Assembly (NCBI GenBank): GCA_013375355.1
Contig: JABXJV010000009.1
Coordinates: forward strand, 1-10,500
Direction: 5' to 3'
DNA from: Candidatus Helarchaeota archaeon
GTDB lineage: Archaea; Asgardarchaeota; Lokiarchaeia; Helarchaeales; JABXJV01
Length of the DNA: 10,500 bases
This document shows, piece by piece, positions 6,732-10,500 of the stretch. The notes under the pieces were generated by a model. The model ran no database searches. It worked only from the letters and a program-made list of their open reading frames with translations, and was not told the origin of the DNA. The translations under genes were made by a program, and so were the position numbers. Positions within the stretch are counted from its first letter, which is position 1. Every line of letters starts with the position of its first letter.

Positions 6732-6764
6732 GTAGAAATCTACAAAATAATGTAGATATCTACA
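6731..6764 (+). promoter_or_regulatory. Tandem palindromic operator candidate
   Basis: Two near-identical sites: AGTAGAAATCTACA (6731-6744) and TGTAGATATCTACA (6751-6764). They match at 12 of 14 positions and start exactly 20 bases apart (about two helical turns), so both face the same side of DNA. The second is a perfect 14-base palindrome; the first has GTAGA/TCTAC arms around an AA centre. Both are followed by AAA. Site 2 in context reads ATGTAGATATCTACAA, one base from the ATGT-N8-ACAT pattern known for PadR-family regulators. The position between TATA box and start codon suggests a dimeric repressor binding cooperatively. The regulator itself is not identified. Confidence 0.6.
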
Positions 6765-6800
6765 AAAGCAATTTTAAATTGTTTTGAGGTTTGATTGAAA

Positions 6801-8279
6801 ATGGAACGTCCCACATATGCAGATAGAGTAACAGATAGGTATGTGCGCCGAAATTTTATAAATGGAGTATTTACACTTTTTGGAAAAAAGTATTTTGTTT
6901 ATACATTAATTTTATTAATATCTGTCACTATTTCTTTGATTGCTAATACTATATTACCTACTCAAAATCCCTTTATGTTAAAAAATATCGTAATATTTGA
7001 AATTAGTACAATATTTGCATTCATTATTTCTGGAATATTGGCATTTAGGATAAAATCCACCATTTTAAGATTAATTTCTATACTAATTTTTAATATTATA
7101 TTCTTTCTCCTTTTCCAAATCTATTTTTATAATTTTTGGAAGGACGTTCTAAATTCTTTTATTATTATAAATATGGGAATGATTTGTATAAGTTTCCTGA
7201 TTGTTATTAGAAATTTCAACACTTCATGGATTGGAAGACTTATGGTAGGGGGAAAAGGGAAAAGAACTACAGCTTTCTACTCAATGATCCGATATGTTGG
7301 ATTAGGAATCGGCTTTTCTGCATATCTTCTATATCTCTTCCTAACTCCCAGCCCATTCGAGACCTCTAATTATAACTACTTATTCTTATCGATCTTTAAT
7401 GGGGTAGCTAATCTATTATTGATGTTGATTGTTTACAAAAAGTCATTTTATGATAAATATTTCTCACATGATTTTTTTGTCCAAGCACTAACCTTTTTTT
7501 ATGGATTTTCCTTAATACCCATGATATTAATCAGTTTTTTAGAAAATGAGACAATTTTTCCATTATTTAATTTTGCTTTAATTATATTTACAATTCTATC
7601 CTTGACTCAAGCTATAACATCTACCCGATCTGAATATGAAGAAAAGTTAAGAAGAGGCGGATTAATAGAAAGGATAAAAGATGCCAGAATCAAGAGAAAT
7701 TCACATGAGGAAACTGTAGCAAGGGATATTATTATTATAAATATTGAAGAAGAAGATGAAACACAATTAGATATACCGAATGCTATAAAAGCTGAAAAAA
7801 AGAAGCAGAAAAAAATAGTTTCTGCACAGGATGGAAAAATGATAATCTTTTTAGGGCTTTGTTTATCATTCCATTTTTTAATCGTGCAATTCTTTATTAA
7901 TCGGGATATATTATTTCCGATTCCAATAATGGATTATCCTTTAGTAAATTTAGCATTTAATTGGCAAGATCTTAATACAATTATATCTATCATAGCTTTT
8001 GGAATTATCATTGTAAATATTCTGCTATATTTTGGCTCTAATAAGCTTAAAGAATGGTATTCAAATAATATTCCATTGCAAGCGGCTTTTTGGGAATTTT
8101 TAACTTTAATTGATAGAAAAGAACGTATGGAATTCCTTGCCCAATCTGGGGATATAATACGTGAAACACTTATCACTGGAGTTATGGACTTCATTGATAG
8201 AGCAAGAGATGATATTGAATCTACAGTAAGAGAAGGGATAGATTTTTTCCGTCAATTTTTTGGAATAGGTGGATATTAA
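6801..8279 (+). CDS. Multi-spanning membrane protein of unknown function
   Basis: I do not recognise this protein of about 492 residues. Numbered from the upstream TTG at 6795, hydrophobic segments lie near 33-53, 65-84, 89-112, 120-137, 163-183, 194-214, 226-248 and 254-272. A long charged loop (about 273-347: RSEYEEKLRRGGLIERIKDA, then acidic EEEDETQ and basic KAEKKKQKK) follows, then spans near 348-368 and 392-414, about ten in all. The last 65 residues are amphipathic and charged and end in FFRQFFGIGGY. There is no obvious signal peptide, and no transporter, kinase or protease motif. ATG at 6801 is preceded by GAGGT at 6786-6790 with a 10-base spacer; TTG at 6795 would add two residues with only a 4-base spacer. 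It has its own promoter with two palindromes. It converges on argG with only 8 bases between stop codons. Being membrane-embedded is secure; function is unknown. Confidence 0.85.
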   Translation: MERPTYADRVTDRYVRRNFINGVFTLFGKKYFVYTLILLISVTISLIANTILPTQNPFMLKNIVIFEISTIFAFIISGILAFRIKSTILRLISILIFNIIFFLLFQIYFYNFWKDVLNSFIIINMGMICISFLIVIRNFNTSWIGRLMVGGKGKRTTAFYSMIRYVGLGIGFSAYLLYLFLTPSPFETSNYNYLFLSIFNGVANLLLMLIVYKKSFYDKYFSHDFFVQALTFFYGFSLIPMILISFLENETIFPLFNFALIIFTILSLTQAITSTRSEYEEKLRRGGLIERIKDARIKRNSHEETVARDIIIINIEEEDETQLDIPNAIKAEKKKQKKIVSAQDGKMIIFLGLCLSFHFLIVQFFINRDILFPIPIMDYPLVNLAFNWQDLNTIISIIAFGIIIVNILLYFGSNKLKEWYSNNIPLQAAFWEFLTLIDRKERMEFLAQSGDIIRETLITGVMDFIDRARDDIESTVREGIDFFRQFFGIGGY

Positions 8280-8292
8280 AAAAAAATTTAAT
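8275..8292. terminator. Short stem-loop spanning the convergent membrane-protein and argG stops
   Basis: ATTAAA (8275-8280) and TTTAAT (8287-8292) pair perfectly around AAAAAA. The element covers both stop codons of the two convergent genes, which lie 8 bases apart. On the minus strand the loop is T-rich. It may end transcription from both sides, but the AT-only 6-base stem is weak. Confidence 0.3.
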
Positions 8293-9541
8293 CTAGGTCT
8301 TCATTCTTTTTCTTTATCATATGGGCTAATTTTGCCTGAAGCCCATATAATTCCATAAACCCTGCACTTGCCTTTTCATTGAATTTTGAAATTTTTTCAT
8401 ATGTTGCCAGATTATAATCATAGAGTGCCCAATCTGATTTTCTTCCAACAATTTGTGCAGTTCCTTTATATAACTTAAGCCGAACTTCGCCGTTGACTCG
8501 TTCATTTACCTTGTTTATAAGGACATCGAGATCTTCTTTAAGTGGGTCAACCCAAAGTGCAGAATATACCAGATTGGCCCATTTTTCATCCACCAATGAT
8601 TTAAATGCAAATTCTTGAGTTGTACAAACAGATTTCTCCAAATCTTTATGAGCATTAATTAAAAGAACTGCAGCAGGATTTTCATAGATTTCTCGTGATT
8701 TTATACCTACTATACGATCTTCTAGATGATCTAAACGACCGATTCCGTTTTTTCCACCGATATCATTTAATTTTTGAACCAATTTTATACTATCCATATG
8801 TTCACCATTAATTGCCACAGGAATACCTTTCTGAAATTCGATATTTATATATTTAACTTCATCTGGTGCATTTTTTGGATTGACTGTCCATTCAAATGCA
8901 TCTTCATTTGGCTCCATTTCGGGATATTCCAAATCAGAACATTCAATACTGCGACCCCATAGATTTTCATCAATAGAATATTTCGATTGGCTGGGGATAG
9001 GAATCGAGTGTTTTTTTGCATATTCAACTTCATCTTCTCTATTGAAACCCCATTCGACAACAGGTTGAATAATTTTTATTTCAGGATCAATTGTATATGC
9101 CGTAACAGTAATTCTTACTTGATCATTACCTTTACCAGTACACCCATGAGCTATAGCAGCAGCCCCTTCCTTTTTGGCGATTTTAACTGCCCATTTTGCC
9201 AATAATGGCCGGGATAATGCGGAATGTAAAGGATAGGTTCCCTCATATAATGCATTAGCTTTCAGGGCAGGAAAAACATAATGGTCAATAAATTCTTGCT
9301 TGGCATCGATAGTGAAGTGCTTTTTTACACCTAATTTTTTAGCTTTTTCCTCAATTTTTTTGAAATCCTTTCCCCTTTGTCCAACATCAAGTGTTAATGA
9401 AATCAATGAACATTCATATTTCTCCTGAATCCATTTCAACATAACTGATGTGTCCAACCCTCCACTATAGAGGAGAATTACTGTTTCTCCTTTTAATTCT
9501 TCTTTATCTGGTTGAAAATTTGCTTTGAATAATTTGAACAC
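8288..9541 (-). CDS. argG: Argininosuccinate synthase
   Basis: This enzyme joins citrulline and aspartate using ATP to form argininosuccinate, the penultimate step of arginine synthesis in the cytosol. The 417-residue product shows the N-type ATP pyrophosphatase loop YSGGLDTS (25-32), LDVGQ (51-55), the GTYPLHSALSRPLLAKW block (101-117), AHGCTGKGNDQVR (131-143) and SIDENLWGRSIE (189-200), plus the C-terminal tetramerisation region ending MELYGLQAKL. All key blocks are present and the length is normal, with about 16 extra residues before the first strand. The start is GTG at 9541: a TAG lies at 9547-9545 and no later start precedes the P-loop. A TATA-like box at 9571-9580 predicts a leader of only a few bases. 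No argH is nearby. The genes upstream on the same strand encode amino-acid-sensing type domains. Confidence 0.97.
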   Translation of the reverse strand: MFKLFKANFQPDKEELKGETVILLYSGGLDTSVMLKWIQEKYECSLISLTLDVGQRGKDFKKIEEKAKKLGVKKHFTIDAKQEFIDHYVFPALKANALYEGTYPLHSALSRPLLAKWAVKIAKKEGAAAIAHGCTGKGNDQVRITVTAYTIDPEIKIIQPVVEWGFNREDEVEYAKKHSIPIPSQSKYSIDENLWGRSIECSDLEYPEMEPNEDAFEWTVNPKNAPDEVKYINIEFQKGIPVAINGEHMDSIKLVQKLNDIGGKNGIGRLDHLEDRIVGIKSREIYENPAAVLLINAHKDLEKSVCTTQEFAFKSLVDEKWANLVYSALWVDPLKEDLDVLINKVNERVNGEVRLKLYKGTAQIVGRKSDWALYDYNLATYEKISKFNEKASAGFMELYGLQAKLAHMIKKKNEDLD

Positions 9542-9570
9542 CTTCTAAAAATAATATAAAACTAAATATC

Positions 9571-9580
9571 TTTATAAATA
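9571..9580 (-). promoter_or_regulatory. TATA-like box of argG
   Basis: Read on the minus strand this is TATTTATAAA, with its centre about 34 bases upstream of the GTG start. An archaeal start site some 25 bases downstream would leave a leader of under ten bases. No ribosome site can fit except AGAAG abutting the GTG, so translation is probably leaderless-like. argG therefore seems to have its own promoter rather than depending on the RAM gene. Confidence 0.45.
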
Positions 9581-9621
9581 CTTAAAAAATTATAAAATAT
9601 AAATAAAATAGAGATAGAGGA

Positions 9622-9894
9622 TTACCAAGGATAAGTGTTACGCGCCGCTACCATCGTTGTAGTTTCATCTGTGACTTCTTTTAATACTGCGTCTTCTCTA
9701 ACTTTAGTAACTACCTCATCTAACTGATTTAGCTCATCAAATGTAACCTCAACTACTACATCCCACGCTCCATAAACTGGACAAGCGTAAGTAACTCTAT
9801 CACGTGTAAAAATTTTTTTTATCCTTTCACAGACTTCCCACTCAGATCCAACATTTGCTAGACGAAGTAATATATACGCTCTAAATTTGGGCAT
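9622..9894 (-). CDS. Stand-alone Lrp/AsnC-type RAM ligand-binding domain protein
   Basis: A 90-residue protein with the ferredoxin-like beta-alpha-beta-beta-alpha-beta fold of the Lrp/AsnC effector domain: strand 4-12 (FRAYILLRL), helix 18-28, strand 33-39, the PVYGAWDVVVEV block (39-50) matching the family's G-x-x-D-h-h-h-x-V signature, a helix (52-66), and a final strand ending TTTMVAARNTY. The N-terminal DNA-binding helix-turn-helix of full Lrp proteins is absent. Such single-domain proteins form dimers or larger rings and bind amino acids between subunits. It may modulate a full-length Lrp protein elsewhere or sense an amino acid. The start is well supported: AGGTG lies 5 bases before the ATG at 9894. 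It lies 80 bases upstream of argG on the same strand. Confidence 0.9.
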   Translation of the reverse strand: MPKFRAYILLRLANVGSEWEVCERIKKIFTRDRVTYACPVYGAWDVVVEVTFDELNQLDEVVTKVREDAVLKEVTDETTTMVAARNTYPW

Positions 9895-9969
9895 ATTTTC
9901 ACCTTTTTTTATTTGCTTATTTTAAGAAAAAATATTAAAATTATGTTATAATGAGAACAAGAAACAGAA

Positions 9970-9979
9970 TTATATAAAG
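9970..9979 (-). promoter_or_regulatory. TATA-like box of the RAM-domain gene
   Basis: On the minus strand this reads CTTTATATAA, with its centre about 80 bases before the ATG at 9894. It predicts a leader of roughly 50-55 bases containing the AGGTG ribosome site. A 7-base inverted repeat, ATTTTAA (9919-9925) / TTAAAAT (9935-9941), falls within the leader and might be an operator or just AT-rich chance. Confidence 0.4.
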
Positions 9980-9991
9980 AAAAAAAAACCC
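9979..9991 (-). terminator. Poly-T terminator after the ACT-domain gene
   Basis: Minus-strand transcripts leaving the ACT gene meet GGG followed by nine T residues, about 60 bases past the stop codon. A small CTTT-AAAG palindrome (9991-10000) precedes it. A run of this length is a typical archaeal intrinsic terminator. It sits directly beside the RAM gene's TATA-like box, which suggests the two genes are separate transcription units. Confidence 0.45.
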
Positions 9992-10051
9992 TTTTTAAAG
10001 TTAAAAAATGATAATTTAGGGATTCATTATTGTCAAATAGCAATGTTAATG

Positions 10052-10500
10052 CTAATTTGAATCTTCTATCTTCTCCCTTATCTTTAAATTTGCACGTAAT
10101 AAGAGGATCCGATCTTCTAAGGTTTTATACGCCTTGAGGGAATCTTCTCTGGAAACCACAAAAATTGTATCCGTATGGCAAGACATAAATTGTGTTATAT
10201 TGATAGAGTTACGGGCGAATAAGTCAGTAAGATACGCCACAATTCCAGGGACTTCAATTATCTTTAGCGGACTAACAACTATAAGAGCTGATTGGTCCTC
10301 TTTAACCAATAGAATATTTTTTTTAGTAAGTTTTTCAATTATTTTATCTTTTGCTCTCGCATCTACTACAAGTGTAAAGGAATTGGTTCCTTGAATTAAT
10401 TGAAAAAAATCAGTTCCTTCCATCAGTTCAGTAAGGCTTATTCCCTCAAAGAAGACAGATTGGCGAAAATTAATAACAGTCAATTCATTTTTAAGTTCTA
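10052..10500 (-). CDS. ACT-domain protein (5' end outside window)
   Basis: The frame stays open to the right edge. The TTG at 10483 is an internal Leu codon preceded by ELKNE, so the true start lies outside. From that TTG, a first domain (about 1-60: SFTLVVDARAKDKIIEKL) precedes an ACT domain at about 64-128. Its core is VPGIVAYLTDLFARNSINI followed by TQFMSCHTDTIFVV, then SREDSLKAYKTLEDRI. This matches the regulatory ACT modules of aspartokinase-like proteins, with Pro-Gly at the ligand-binding turn, but no catalytic domain is visible. ACT domains bind small effectors, usually amino acids. Archaeal relatives may carry a short helical, possibly DNA-binding N-terminus, which cannot be checked here. 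It lies 157 bases upstream of the RAM gene on the same strand, separated by a probable terminator. Confidence 0.85.
   Translation of the reverse strand, partial: ELKNELTVINFRQSVFFEGISLTELMEGTDFFQLIQGTNSFTLVVDARAKDKIIEKLTKKNILLVKEDQSALIVVSPLKIIEVPGIVAYLTDLFARNSINITQFMSCHTDTIFVVSREDSLKAYKTLEDRILLLRANLKIREKIEDSN

Larger units (their letters stand above)
6462..6794. other. Divergent intergenic region between SDR and membrane-protein genes
   Basis: A 333-base AT-rich spacer with no convincing gene. The SDR-proximal part holds the 10-base inverted repeat AATTAAATCA (6475-6484) / TGATTTAATT (6500-6509) and a further TTAAATC at 6525-6531. The middle (about 6540-6700) shows nothing definite apart from T-rich and A-rich runs and an unsupported 40-codon frame. 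The right end holds a TATA-like box and two palindromes in front of the membrane-protein gene, listed separately. Confidence 0.6.

Noticed and set aside
8774..9205. Several open frames of 60-70 codons overlapping argG in other frames
   Set aside because: They lie entirely inside a fully supported argG reading frame and show no family features.
10021..10051. Weak inverted repeat around ATTG...CAAT after the ACT gene stop
   Set aside because: Only about four uninterrupted pairs; the poly-T tract further downstream is a better terminator candidate.
10481..10483. TTG as the start of the ACT-domain gene
   Set aside because: The frame remains open to the window edge (ELKNE precedes it), and family members extend further at the N-terminus; the gene is treated as cut by the edge.

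Overview
The window is strongly AT-rich and reads as archaeal. It uses TTG and GTG starts, has AT-rich TATA-like boxes close to start codons with short or absent leaders, and carries typical archaeal families: a stand-alone Lrp-type RAM domain, a CooC-like ATPase, and a winged-helix protein with 4Fe-4S clusters. A 256-residue protein with what looks like a tandem longin/roadblock fold, and a eukaryote-like glycosyltransferase-type protein resembling the N-terminal half of plant L-arabinokinase, point toward an Asgard (Lokiarchaeota-like) genome. That lineage assignment is an inference, not a marker-gene result. I see no tRNA, rRNA, CRISPR array, insertion sequence or phage gene.

Layout. From 1 to 670 lies the 3' end of methionyl-tRNA synthetase, cut by the left edge. 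From 899 to 2600 come two same-strand genes 40 bases apart: a coiled-coil protein of unknown function and a GT-B-type glycosyltransferase-like protein starting at TTG. The longin/roadblock-like protein (2794-3564, +) faces a 4Fe-4S protein with an N-terminal winged helix (3625-4728, -). That gene shares a roughly 120-base divergent promoter region with the CooC-like ATPase (4858-5649, +). CooC converges on an SDR oxidoreductase (5682-6461, -). A 333-base spacer with several inverted repeats then separates the SDR gene from a large multi-spanning membrane protein (to 8279, +). The membrane protein converges on argG (8288-9541, -). Upstream of argG on the same strand are a stand-alone RAM domain gene (9622-9894) and an ACT-domain gene (10052 to beyond the right edge), each probably with its own promoter.

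How the genes may work together. The Fe-S protein and the CooC-like ATPase suggest a metallocluster theme: nickel or cluster handling for a CO dehydrogenase-type enzyme encoded elsewhere, as in the Wood-Ljungdahl pathway. ArgG with RAM and ACT ligand-binding proteins suggests amino-acid synthesis and sensing.

The most interesting regulatory signal is a pair of near-identical palindromes 20 bases apart, directly downstream of the TATA-like box of the membrane-protein gene. It looks like a tandem operator. No obviously complete new multigene system is visible. The best leads are the tandem operator with its orphan membrane protein, the longin/roadblock-like protein, and the Fe-S winged-helix/CooC pair.
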